64,000 nucleotides of DNA from Burkholderiaceae bacterium (GTDB lineage: Bacteria; Pseudomonadota; Gammaproteobacteria; Burkholderiales; Burkholderiaceae_C): assembly GCA_024235895.1 (NCBI GenBank), contig JACKLM010000006.1, positions 1 to 64,000 on the forward strand, in the 5' to 3' direction. Positions within the stretch are counted from its first letter, which is position 1, and each line of letters begins with the position of its first letter. Under the pieces are notes generated by a model. The model was not told where the DNA came from and searched no databases. It saw nothing but the letters and a program-made list of their open reading frames with translations. Below are positions 50,259 through 58,319 of the stretch, piece by piece. A program made the translations under genes and the position numbers.

Positions 50259-51226
50259 CGCCGGGGCGGCGCCGGCTCGTCGCAGCGATGGCGGCGGCCT
50301 CTGCGGCCTCCGGGCTCACCAGCGGGTGCGCGGTGCCGCCGATGGCCGCGGCATTGCGGCGCACGCCGCCGGGCGACCTGCCGCCTCGGGCCTGGCTGGA
50401 AGCGACGCCCTTCTTCCCCGACGGCGGCACGCTGTGCGGGCCGGCGGTGCTGGCGTCGCTGCTGGCTGCGGCCGGCAGGCCGATCGACCCGGCCTTGCTG
50501 GCGCCCCAGGTCTACCTGCCTGGCCGCGGTGGCAGCCTGCAGCTGGAGATGCTCGCCGGCGCCAGGCGCCACGGACGGCTGGCGGTCGAGCTGGACGGCG
50601 GGCTGACCGGGCTGCTGCGCGAGGTGGCGGCGGGCCGGCCGGTCGGCGTCCTGGTCAACCTGGCGCTCGCGCGCTGGCCGCGCTGGCACTACGCGGTGCT
50701 GACCGGCTACGACATGCCCGGCGAAACGCTGCGCCTGCACAGCGGCCTGTTCGCCCACCAGGCCTGGACCCTGGCCACCTTCGAGTCGACCTGGGCGCGC
50801 AGTGGTCACTGGGCCTTCGTCGTGCTGGCGCCGGGCGCGCTGCCGGTCGACGCCGACGCCGCCCGCGTGACCGAGGCGCTGCTCGCGCTCGACCGCGTCG
50901 CTGCGCCGGCCGACGCAGGGCCGGGGTGGTCCGCGGCGGCGCGCCGCTGGCCGGGCCTGCTGACGCCTGCGATCGGCGAAGGCAACGCCTGGCTCGCCGC
51001 CGGAGCGCTCGACGCCGCGGCAGCGGCATTCGAGCGCGCCGCGGTCCGCTTCGACAGTGCCGCGGCGTGGAACAACCTGGCCCGGGTCGAACTGCGCCGC
51101 GGCCGCGTCGAGGCGGCGCTGGCCGCGGCGCACCGCGCAGTCGCCCGCGCCGAATCAGCCGAGCCGCGCTGGCGCGACGCGGCGCGGCGCACCCTGGCGC
51201 TCGCAGAGGGTCGGCCGGCACCGTGA
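50255..51226 (+). CDS. PA2778-family cysteine peptidase with TPR-like C-terminus
   Basis: This 323-aa protein starts at TTG 50255. It has a twin-Arg/lipoprotein-like signal (GLTSGCAVPP), then a C39-like papain-fold domain with the Cys in GGTLCGPAVLASLL, and a His in WPRWHYAVLTGYD. The C-terminal third has tetratricopeptide-like repeats (GNAWLAAGALDAAAAAFERA, AWNNLARVELRRGRVEAALA). It is paired with the PA2779 protein; the substrate is unknown. Confidence 0.86.
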   Translation: MTPGRRRLVAAMAAASAASGLTSGCAVPPMAAALRRTPPGDLPPRAWLEATPFFPDGGTLCGPAVLASLLAAAGRPIDPALLAPQVYLPGRGGSLQLEMLAGARRHGRLAVELDGGLTGLLREVAAGRPVGVLVNLALARWPRWHYAVLTGYDMPGETLRLHSGLFAHQAWTLATFESTWARSGHWAFVVLAPGALPVDADAARVTEALLALDRVAAPADAGPGWSAAARRWPGLLTPAIGEGNAWLAAGALDAAAAAFERAAVRFDSAAAWNNLARVELRRGRVEAALAAAHRAVARAESAEPRWRDAARRTLALAEGRPAP

Positions 51227-51402
51227 CGTGCCGACGCCGGCCAGGGCGATCATCACGCACTGGCTCTCGTGCCCGGAGCACCGCGATGGACATGGGTCGA
51301 TCGCGAGCTTGCGGCCACTGCTGAAGCCAAGCGAGCCTCGAGGCGCCGCGACGGTGAACGGGATGGATCCGGTTCCCTCTGCCTTTTGGACGCGCCGCCG
51401 TG

Positions 51403-51418
51403 ACGCCCGATGGGGCGT
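51403..51418. terminator. short hairpin between convergent genes
   Basis: ACGCCC (51403-51408) and GGGCGT (51413-51418) form a small stem in the 216-bp gap between the peptidase gene and the convergent lipoprotein gene. Terminator function is only possible. Confidence 0.35.
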
Positions 51419-51442
51419 GCCGGAGCAACGCCCAGATGCCCG

Positions 51443-52090
51443 TCAGTCCGGCGCTCGCGCCGCCCTTCGCAACTCGGTCTCGAGCCACGGCAGCAGATCG
51501 TCGAACACGCGTGCAACAGCCTGCGACATCGCCTGCGCCGCGGCCGCGGAGTTGGCGTCCGCGGCGGGAAGGCTCGCCTCGAAGCTGCGGCGCGCGACGC
51601 GGGTTCGCGTGCGGCGGTCGAACAGGTCGACGGTGATCGCGACGCGGCCGCTGCCCGGGGGAGTCGCGACGTCGTGGTGCAAGGTGTCGATGCCGAGCGA
51701 AACCAGCCAGTCCGCGCGCAGCGGCTCGCCGAGGAGACCGACCGCGCCGGCAAGGCCGCGCGCCTCCAGCCGCCGCTGCAGCAGCCGCGGCAACTGGCGC
51801 ACCGGCCGCTCGGTCCACGACGCGAGCTGGTAGTACGCGAACGCGTGCGGGCGTCGCGAGTAGGCGATGGCCTGTGTGTCGGCAAGCGCCCCCGCGGGCT
51901 GCGGCTGAATGATCAGCGCGGGGACGAGCGGCGCCGGAAGCCGGTCCACCGGGACGGTCGACGCGTCGTGCAGCGCGAGCTGCGCGTGCGCGGCGGCGTT
52001 GTCGCCGACGCCCAGCGAGACGCAGCCGCCCGACATGGCCAGCACCAACGCCGCAGCGCCGCGCACCGTCCAGGCGAGCCAGGCGGTCAT
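51443..52090 (-). CDS. ABC-type transport auxiliary lipoprotein (PqiC/LptM-like partner of MCE)
   Basis: This 215-aa protein has a signal peptide ending in a lipobox (LAMSGGC, Cys23) and an ABC transport auxiliary domain (LIIQPQPAGALADTQAIAYS, FAYYQLASWTERPVRQLPRL). Such lipoproteins sit in the outer membrane and work with MCE proteins in lipid transport. The start overlaps the mlaD stop (ATGA). Confidence 0.85.
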   Translation of the reverse strand: MTAWLAWTVRGAAALVLAMSGGCVSLGVGDNAAAHAQLALHDASTVPVDRLPAPLVPALIIQPQPAGALADTQAIAYSRRPHAFAYYQLASWTERPVRQLPRLLQRRLEARGLAGAVGLLGEPLRADWLVSLGIDTLHHDVATPPGSGRVAITVDLFDRRTRTRVARRSFEASLPAADANSAAAAQAMSQAVARVFDDLLPWLETELRRAARAPD

Positions 52091-53076
52091 GGCTCCGTCT
52101 CCCCGGGCCCGAGCTGCGCCGGCGCCGGGCCGAACAGCGCCGTACGCGGCTCGCGCAGGCGGTCGATCACGCGCGTCGTCGCCTCCATCGTCAGCCGCAG
52201 CTCGGCCAGCGCGGCGGCGAGCTGATCCTCGACACCGGCGGCGGTCGATTCGATACGGCCGGCGGCCGCATGGGCCTGCTGCCCGACGGCCTCGGCCGTG
52301 GCCGCCACGCGGGTCAGCGCGACCCGCGCCTCCTCGAGCGTGCGTTCGGCCTGCGCGACGGCGTGCTCGACCTGCTCGCCGGCACGCCCGGTGACGCGGG
52401 TCGCGACGTCGGCCGTCGCGCCGAGACGGTCGGCGGCGGCCGCGATCGATGCGGCGGCCCGGCCGCCGAGCTCGAGCGTGCGGTCCAGGGTCTCGAGTCG
52501 CTGGTTCAGCCCCGTGGACAGGACGCGCAGGCTTTGCACGGTGTCCATCACCGCCTTGCGGTTCTCGGGCCTGAGCAGCTGGTCGAGGCTCGCCAGCACG
52601 TCGTAGGCCAGCTCGCCCACCTGGTTGACGCGGCCCGCGAGCTCGTCGAGGTCCGAGCGACCCTCGGCGATCACCGGGTAGGGCTCGCCAGGCTCGGCCT
52701 TCGTCAGCGGCGGGCCGGGTGGATCCGGCTGCACGAGCGCGATGTCGGCGATGCCCGTGACCAGGTTGCGGGTCACGATCGCTGCGGTCGTGGTGTGCAC
52801 CGGCACGCGGCGATCGATCCGCACCACCACGCGTACCCGGTTGGTCTGCTCCGTCGCGAGCGAGTAGTCCGCGACGCTTCCGATCCTGATGCCGCGCAGC
52901 GTGACCTGGGCACCGATCTGCAGTCCGCTCAGCGACTGCCGCTCGAAGTGGATCGCGTAGGTCGCGTAGGCGGCGTCGTCGCCGATCCGCGCGAGCCACA
53001 GCATGCCCGCCACGAGCGCGGCGACGAGCGCCAGCACCCCCGCGCCGACATAGGTGTAGCGAGCTTCAGCTTCCAT
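52087..53076 (-). CDS. mlaD: MCE-domain periplasmic protein (MlaD-like)
   Basis: This 329-aa protein has an N-terminal membrane anchor (residues 8-29) and an MCE domain (GLQIGAQVTLRGIRIGSVAD, then TRNLVTGIADIALVQ). A long helical region follows (DVLASLDQLLRPENRK and onwards) that may form a tunnel or coiled coil. It binds lipids in the periplasm and connects the permease to the lipoprotein. Its start overlaps the ATPase gene by 11 nt. Confidence 0.92.
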   Translation of the reverse strand: MEAEARYTYVGAGVLALVAALVAGMLWLARIGDDAAYATYAIHFERQSLSGLQIGAQVTLRGIRIGSVADYSLATEQTNRVRVVVRIDRRVPVHTTTAAIVTRNLVTGIADIALVQPDPPGPPLTKAEPGEPYPVIAEGRSDLDELAGRVNQVGELAYDVLASLDQLLRPENRKAVMDTVQSLRVLSTGLNQRLETLDRTLELGGRAAASIAAAADRLGATADVATRVTGRAGEQVEHAVAQAERTLEEARVALTRVAATAEAVGQQAHAAAGRIESTAAGVEDQLAAALAELRLTMEATTRVIDRLREPRTALFGPAPAQLGPGETEP

Positions 53077-53890
53077 CGGCAGTGTTCCCGCCGGTCATTC
53101 TACGGAGGGCGAAGTAGCGTCGGATCCATTCGTCGTCGACCGCCATGACCTCGGCCGCCGTGCCGTCGGCCAGCACCTTGCCGTGCGCCAGCACGATCAC
53201 GCGGTCCGCCACGGTCAGCAGCGTGTCCAGGTCGTGCGTGACGACGAGCACGGTGATCCCCAGGTCGTCGACGAGTGCGCGCAGCATGCGGTCGAAGGCA
53301 CGCGCGGTGATTGGGTCCAGCCCCGAGGTCGGCTCGTCGAGGAACAGCACCTCGGGCTCGAGTGCGATCGCGCGCGCGATCGCCGCGCGCTTGCGCATGC
53401 CGCCGGACAGCTCGCTGGGCAGCTTGGCCCCGGCCTCGGGCGGCAGGCCGGCCTGGCGCAGCCGCATCGCCACCAGCGCGTCGACCGTCGCCGGGGCGAG
53501 CGACGTGTGCTCGCGCAGCGGGACGGCGACGTTCTGCGCCACCGTCAGCGACGAGAACAGCGCCCCGTCCTGGAAGGTCACGCCGAAGCGGCGCCGCACG
53601 GCAGCCAGCGCCGCGGCGCCGGCGGTTCCGATGTCGGTGCCGAGCAGCGCGATGCGGCCCGAGGTCGGCCGTTGCAGGCCGATGATCTCGCGCAGCAGCA
53701 CCGACTTGCCGGTGCCGCTGCCGCCGATCAGCGCCACCAGCGTGCCGCGGTCGATCGCGAAGGACACGCCGTCGTGAACCGTCTGCGTGCCGAAGCGCGT
53801 CACGATCTCGCGCACCTCGATGACCGGCGCGTCGGCAGGTGCGGCTTGCGTGCCGTCCGCGCACGGTCCCGCAGCGCTGGCCCCGGGCAT
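53066..53890 (-). CDS. mlaF: ABC transporter ATPase (MlaF-like)
   Basis: This 274-aa protein has a Walker A GGSGTGKS, Q-loop TFQDGALFSS, signature LSGGMRKR and Walker B LFLDEPTSGLD followed by VVTHDLDTL. It powers lipid transport with the MlaE-like permease encoded upstream. ATG 53890 is used; a GTG that overlaps the permease stop is an alternative. Confidence 0.94.
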   Translation of the reverse strand: MPGASAAGPCADGTQAAPADAPVIEVREIVTRFGTQTVHDGVSFAIDRGTLVALIGGSGTGKSVLLREIIGLQRPTSGRIALLGTDIGTAGAAALAAVRRRFGVTFQDGALFSSLTVAQNVAVPLREHTSLAPATVDALVAMRLRQAGLPPEAGAKLPSELSGGMRKRAAIARAIALEPEVLFLDEPTSGLDPITARAFDRMLRALVDDLGITVLVVTHDLDTLLTVADRVIVLAHGKVLADGTAAEVMAVDDEWIRRYFALRRMTGGNTADGS

Positions 53891-53898
53891 CGACGGCC

Positions 53899-55029
53899 TC
53901 ACCAGCCCATCGCCTGCAGCACGACGGCGAACGCGGCGTCGAGCAGGATCACGGCGACGATGCTCTGCACGACGGTCGAGGTCGTCGCCGCGCCGACCGC
54001 GCGGCTGTCGCGCTCGGCGGTCATCCCCATGCGGGTGCCGATCACGGCGATGACGAAGGCGAAGACCGGCGCCTTGACGAGGCCGACGATCACGTGGCGC
54101 AGGTCCAGGGCGGACTGCAGCCGCTCGACGAAGGCGCCGGGGCCGATGTCGAGCATCGAGGCGGTGATCAGCATCGCGCCGAGCAGGCTGGCGACATCGC
54201 CGACGAAGACCAGCAGCGGCAGCGCCAGGACCAGCGCCAGCACACGTGGCACGACGAGCACCTGCCACGGGTCGAGGCCCAGCGTGCGGATGGCGTCGAT
54301 CTCCTCGGTCAGCCGCATCGAGCCGAGCTGCGCGGTGAAGGCCGCCCCCGACCGCCCGGCGACGATCACGGCCACGATGACCGGCGCGAACTCGCGCGTC
54401 GCGCCGATGGCGACACCGTCGACGACGAAGATGCTGGCGCCGTACTTCGCCGCCTGCAACGCGAGCAGGTAGGCCAGCACGACGCCGATCAGCGACGTGA
54501 CCAGCGCCACGACCGGGATCGCGGCCAGCCCCGCGCGCTCGATCTGCGCGCTGAGCTCGCGCGGTCGCAGCCGCGTCGGCCGCACGAGCACCGCGGCGAG
54601 TGCGGCGCAGGTGGCGCCGAAGAAGTTCAGGTGGCCGGCCAGCAAGCGTGCGAGCGCGCTGGCGTGCCAGCCGACCTGCGCGACCACGCCCGGCCGCCGG
54701 GGCGCTGCAGGCGGCGGCGGGCCGTCGGCCAGCGCCTGCACGCGCTCGCGGATGCGCGCGTCGACGTCGCGCCAGCCCGTCCACGACAGCGCGCGCGGCG
54801 CGCCCCCGTCCGCCTCGAGGTGGCGCAGCAGCACGCGTGCGCAGGCCGAGTCCAGGTCCCGCAGCCCGCTGCCGTCGACCTCGACCTCGGACGGCCAGGC
54901 GACGCGCCCGAGCGCGGCGTCGATCTCGGCCAGGCTCGCGATGCGCCACGACCCGGTGAGGCGCAGCGTCGCGCGCGCACCGTCGGTCTGGAGCCGGAAC
55001 CAGGGGGGCGACGATGCCGGGCCGTGCAC
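53899..55029 (-). CDS. mlaE: MlaE-family permease with N-terminal STAS-like domain
   Basis: This 376-aa protein starts at GTG 55029 (AGGAGAA upstream). The first 110 residues resemble a STAS domain (WRIASLAEIDAALGRVAWPS, VDGSGLRDLDSACARVLLRH), which in other systems is a separate protein (MlaB). The rest is a MlaE permease (RAGLAAIPVVALVTSLIGVV, AGRSGAAFTAQLGSMRLTEE). It is the first gene of the mla operon. Confidence 0.9.
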   Translation of the reverse strand: MHGPASSPPWFRLQTDGARATLRLTGSWRIASLAEIDAALGRVAWPSEVEVDGSGLRDLDSACARVLLRHLEADGGAPRALSWTGWRDVDARIRERVQALADGPPPPAAPRRPGVVAQVGWHASALARLLAGHLNFFGATCAALAAVLVRPTRLRPRELSAQIERAGLAAIPVVALVTSLIGVVLAYLLALQAAKYGASIFVVDGVAIGATREFAPVIVAVIVAGRSGAAFTAQLGSMRLTEEIDAIRTLGLDPWQVLVVPRVLALVLALPLLVFVGDVASLLGAMLITASMLDIGPGAFVERLQSALDLRHVIVGLVKAPVFAFVIAVIGTRMGMTAERDSRAVGAATTSTVVQSIVAVILLDAAFAVVLQAMGW

Positions 55030-55052
55030 GGGACGGGGTTCTCCTGGCGCGC

Positions 55053-56045
55053 TCAGAATTTCATCATCAGGCCTGCGCCGACGGCCCAGGCACTTGTGCG
55101 GATGCTGGCCGCATCGGGGCGCGGCCAGAAGTGGCCGACGATGACGTCGCCGACGAGCCAGTCCTTGTACACCGGCTGCTGCCAGCGGAGGCGAAGGCCG
55201 TAGTCGGTCAGGTCGACGCCGCTGTCCTGCTGGCCCAGGGCGAGCGCCTCCAGCGACAGCACGCGGTCCGTGCCCATCAGCTTGTAGGCGCCGAGCACAC
55301 TGGACCACTCGAACTTGCCCGTGCGTTGCGTGATCGTGGCGGCATTGAGCCAGCGCATGGCCCAGGTCGACGACCACGCGTGCTCGTACGACAGCGCGGT
55401 GGTCGACCCCACGCGATCGTCCTGGGTCCAGAAGACCGTCTCGCGGAAGTCGAGGCGGTCGGCGTCGCTGAGCTCCCACGCCTTGCGGTAGCGCGCCTGG
55501 GCATAAAGCTTCGGTCCGCCGCGCAGGCCCAGGCGCAGGTCGAAGGCGTCGAGCAGCACACCGACGCCGGCGAAGAACTTCTGCTCGTCCGCGCGCCCGA
55601 TGACCAGACGCTGCTGGGTCGACAGCGCACCGGGACTGTCGGTGACGACCTCGCGCTCGTTGTCGCGCCCGACCAGGAGGTAGGCGTTGCGCTCGATGTT
55701 GGGCAGCCGCCAGCGCGCATTGAAGCGAAGCGTGACCTTGCTGCCCTCGTCCTGGCGGTGCAGCAGGTCGAGGCTGAGGCGGCCGTCGCGGACGCTGCCA
55801 CCCTCCTCGAAGGGCGTGTCGCCGAACCAGCTGTCCAGGTGGCGTGCCAGCCACAGTGCCGACGATCGCACCGCGTGCCGCGTCGACTCGAGGCTGCCCG
55901 CCACCGGCGCGGGCTCGCGTGCCGCAGCGGCCTGGGCCTGGGGTCGCGGCGCGGCCGGGGCCTCGGCGGCGGCCGAAACCTGCACCGCGGCGCAGGCCAT
56001 CGCGAGGATCGATGGCCTGGCCAGTGACTGCAGTTGCCGCGTCAT
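55053..56045 (-). CDS. outer-membrane beta-barrel protein
   Basis: This 330-aa protein has a signal peptide (residues about 10-27) and a mature part with alternating beta strands, ending in the terminal Phe (AGLMMKF) of outer-membrane proteins. ATG 56045 is used. It lies just upstream of the mla operon on the same strand, 23 bp away, so it may be the first gene of that unit. No family recognised; a role in the outer membrane beside lipid transport is plausible. Confidence 0.75.
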   Translation of the reverse strand: MTRQLQSLARPSILAMACAAVQVSAAAEAPAAPRPQAQAAAAREPAPVAGSLESTRHAVRSSALWLARHLDSWFGDTPFEEGGSVRDGRLSLDLLHRQDEGSKVTLRFNARWRLPNIERNAYLLVGRDNEREVVTDSPGALSTQQRLVIGRADEQKFFAGVGVLLDAFDLRLGLRGGPKLYAQARYRKAWELSDADRLDFRETVFWTQDDRVGSTTALSYEHAWSSTWAMRWLNAATITQRTGKFEWSSVLGAYKLMGTDRVLSLEALALGQQDSGVDLTDYGLRLRWQQPVYKDWLVGDVIVGHFWPRPDAASIRTSAWAVGAGLMMKF

Positions 56046-56288
56046 CGCAAAAACGGGGTTCGGGTCCGGCGGGCATTCTTGCATCCTCGCGGCCTTCGAT
56101 ACGCGGGGTCGCCGGCGCGTCCCGGCCCTTCGACAGCCCTGCGACGGTGCGGGGGCACCGTGACCGCCACCGACCCCCGCCGCGGCGGCGTCCTGCCCGC
56201 TGCGGCATAAGGTCATGCCGAACGCGTCGTTCCCCTGGCCGCGCGCACGCGCTAGCCTTCGCCGTCTGCCAACACCTCCGTCCATGCC

Positions 56289-57575
56289 ATGAGCGACAAC
56301 CAGCAGCGTTTCGAGACCCTGTCCGTGCACGCGGGCTACACGCCCGATCCGACGACCCGCGCGGTCGTGCCGCCGATCTTCCAGACCGTCGCCTACGCCT
56401 TCGACAGCGCGCAGCACGGCGCCGACCTGTTCGACCTGAAGGTGCCGGGCAACATCTACACACGCATCATGAACCCGACGCAGGCGGTGCTCGAGGCGCG
56501 GCTGGCCGCGCTCGAGGGCGGCGTCGGCGCGTTGGCGCTGGCGTCGGGGCAGGCGGCGATCACCTACGCGATCCAGACCATCGCCGAGGCGGGCGACAAC
56601 ATCGTCTCGTCGACCGCGCTGTACGGCGGCACCTACAACCTGCTCGCGCACACGCTGCCGCAGTACGGCATCGAGACGCGGTTCGCCGACTCGGCCCGGC
56701 CCGAGAGCTTCGAGCCCCTGATCGACGCGCGCACCAAGGCGCTGTACGCCGAGTCGCTGGGCAACCCGCGCGGCAACGTCACCGACATCGAGGCGCTGGC
56801 GCGCATCGCGCACCGCCACGGCGTGCCGCTGATCGTCGACAACACAGTGCCCAGCCCCTACCTGTGCCGGCCGTTCGAGCACGGCGCCGACATCGTCGTG
56901 CACTCGCTGACCAAGTACCTCGGCGGCCACGGCACCAGCGTCGGCGGCGCCATCGTCGACTCGGGCCGTTTCCCCTGGGCCGAGCACAAGGCGCGCTTCC
57001 GGCGCCTGAACGAGCCCGACGTCAGCTACCACGGCGTCGTCTACACCGAGGCGCTGGGCGCGGCGGCCTACATCGGGCGCGCGCGCGTCGTGCCGCTGCG
57101 CAACATGGGTGCCGCGATCTCGCCGTTCAACGCCTTCCTGATCCTGCAGGGCATCGAGACGCTGGCGCTGCGCATGGACCGCATCTGCGACAACACGCTG
57201 GCCGTGGCGCAGCACCTGCGCGGCCACCCGAAGGTCGAGTGGGTCAACTACGCGGGCCTGGGCGACCACCCCGACCACGCGCTGGTGCGCCGGCTGATGG
57301 GCGGGCGGGCCTCCGGGCTGCTGACCTTCGGCGTCGAGGGCGGGCGTGCCGCCGGCGAGCGCTTCCTCGACGCGTTGAAGCTGTTCACGCGGCTGGTCAA
57401 CATCGGCGACGTACGCTCGCTGGCCACGCACCCGGCGTCGACGACGCACCGCCAGCTGTCGCCGCAGGAGCTGGCCGCCGCCGGTGTGACCGAGGAGACG
57501 GTGCGGCTGTGCGTGGGCATCGAGCACATCGACGACCTGCGTGCCGACCTGGACCAGGCGCTGGGCGCGGTCTAG
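56289..57575 (+). CDS. metY: O-acetylhomoserine sulfhydrylase
   Basis: This 428-aa PLP enzyme makes homocysteine from O-acetylhomoserine and sulfide in methionine synthesis. It shows the Cys/Met-metabolism fold with FETLSVHAGYTPDPTTRAVV, NIYTRIMNPTQAVLEARLAA and the PLP lysine K209 in HSLTKYLGGHG. Length and order are normal. It has its own upstream region and stands alone. Confidence 0.95.
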   Translation: MSDNQQRFETLSVHAGYTPDPTTRAVVPPIFQTVAYAFDSAQHGADLFDLKVPGNIYTRIMNPTQAVLEARLAALEGGVGALALASGQAAITYAIQTIAEAGDNIVSSTALYGGTYNLLAHTLPQYGIETRFADSARPESFEPLIDARTKALYAESLGNPRGNVTDIEALARIAHRHGVPLIVDNTVPSPYLCRPFEHGADIVVHSLTKYLGGHGTSVGGAIVDSGRFPWAEHKARFRRLNEPDVSYHGVVYTEALGAAAYIGRARVVPLRNMGAAISPFNAFLILQGIETLALRMDRICDNTLAVAQHLRGHPKVEWVNYAGLGDHPDHALVRRLMGGRASGLLTFGVEGGRAAGERFLDALKLFTRLVNIGDVRSLATHPASTTHRQLSPQELAAAGVTEETVRLCVGIEHIDDLRADLDQALGAV

Positions 57576-57612
57576 GCGTCGCAGGCCGATCGCCCAGGGT
57601 CGAGGTGGGTGG

Positions 57613-58197
57613 TCAGGACAGTGGCTGCTGAAACAGGCGCTCGGCAAACCTGGCCCGATCCTGCCGCTGCGTCGGGCTGCCATGATCGGCCAGCAGCGAC
57701 TCGGCGATCAGCTGGGCGTAGAGCATGAACGCGCGCTGCCGGGCCTCGGCGATCCCGAAGCCGAGCGCCGAGAACACCTGCGCGATGTAGCCGATACGGG
57801 TCGAGTCGGCCTCGTCGACCGCCGCGCGCGCCATCGTGTCGCGTCGAGCCCAGGCGCGGATGGCCAGCTCGATGCGTGCCGCACGCGTGGCGGCGCGGCC
57901 GCGCCGCGGCAGCGTCAGCAGGTCACGCAGCTGCTCGCGCGGGTCTTCATGCGCGCTTTCGAGCCGGCGCGTGAGCTGCTCCGTGGCGTGCGCGCGCCAG
58001 GCCTGCAGCACACCGCGCAACAGGTCCTCACGGTCCCGGAAATGCCAGTAGAAGCTGCCGCGCGTGACCTGAAGCATGCGCGCGAGCACGTCGACGCGGA
58101 CCTGGTCGATCCCGTGGTCCACCAACAGCTCGGTGGCGGCGTCGATCCAGCGCTCCGGGGTCAGCGTCTGGCGCGGGGGGGTGACGGGGTGGTCCAT
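57613..58197 (-). CDS. TetR-family regulator
   Basis: This 194-aa protein starts at ATG 58197. It has a TetR DNA-binding domain (RWIDAATELLVDHGIDQVRV, VTRGSFYWHFRDREDLL) and a helical ligand domain. It is divergent from the CoA-ligase gene, and two matching 20-bp operator-like sites lie between them, so it most likely controls that operon and itself. The ligand may be an aromatic acyl-CoA. Confidence 0.92.
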   Translation of the reverse strand: MDHPVTPPRQTLTPERWIDAATELLVDHGIDQVRVDVLARMLQVTRGSFYWHFRDREDLLRGVLQAWRAHATEQLTRRLESAHEDPREQLRDLLTLPRRGRAATRAARIELAIRAWARRDTMARAAVDEADSTRIGYIAQVFSALGFGIAEARQRAFMLYAQLIAESLLADHGSPTQRQDRARFAERLFQQPLS

Positions 58198-58215
58198 GGC
58201 GCAGGGGCGATCATG

Positions 58216-58235
58216 ACCATACGCATGTGTACGGA
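58216..58235 (+). promoter_or_regulatory. operator-like site 1 (TetR)
   Basis: ACCATACGCATGTGTACGGA matches site 2 at 58293 at 17 of 20 positions and has imperfect dyad symmetry (CCATAC/GTACGG). It lies 19 bp upstream of the TetR start. Confidence 0.6.
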
Positions 58236-58292
58236 TACTGGGGCAAACCCTGTAAATGACCAGCATCCGCAGCGGTACGATTCGCGCCGTGC

Positions 58293-58312
58293 ACCATACA
58301 CAACTGTACGGA
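58293..58312 (+). promoter_or_regulatory. operator-like site 2 (TetR)
   Basis: ACCATACACAACTGTACGGA lies just 8 bp before the CoA-ligase start and overlaps its ribosome-binding region. Together with site 1, 77 bp away, it fits TetR control of both divergent genes. Confidence 0.6.
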
Positions 58313-58319
58313 GGTTGCG

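Noticed and set aside
49532..51133. 533-aa minus-strand ORF opposite the PA2779/PA2778 genes
   Set aside because: Antisense to two recognised families; Arg/Gln-rich low-complexity.
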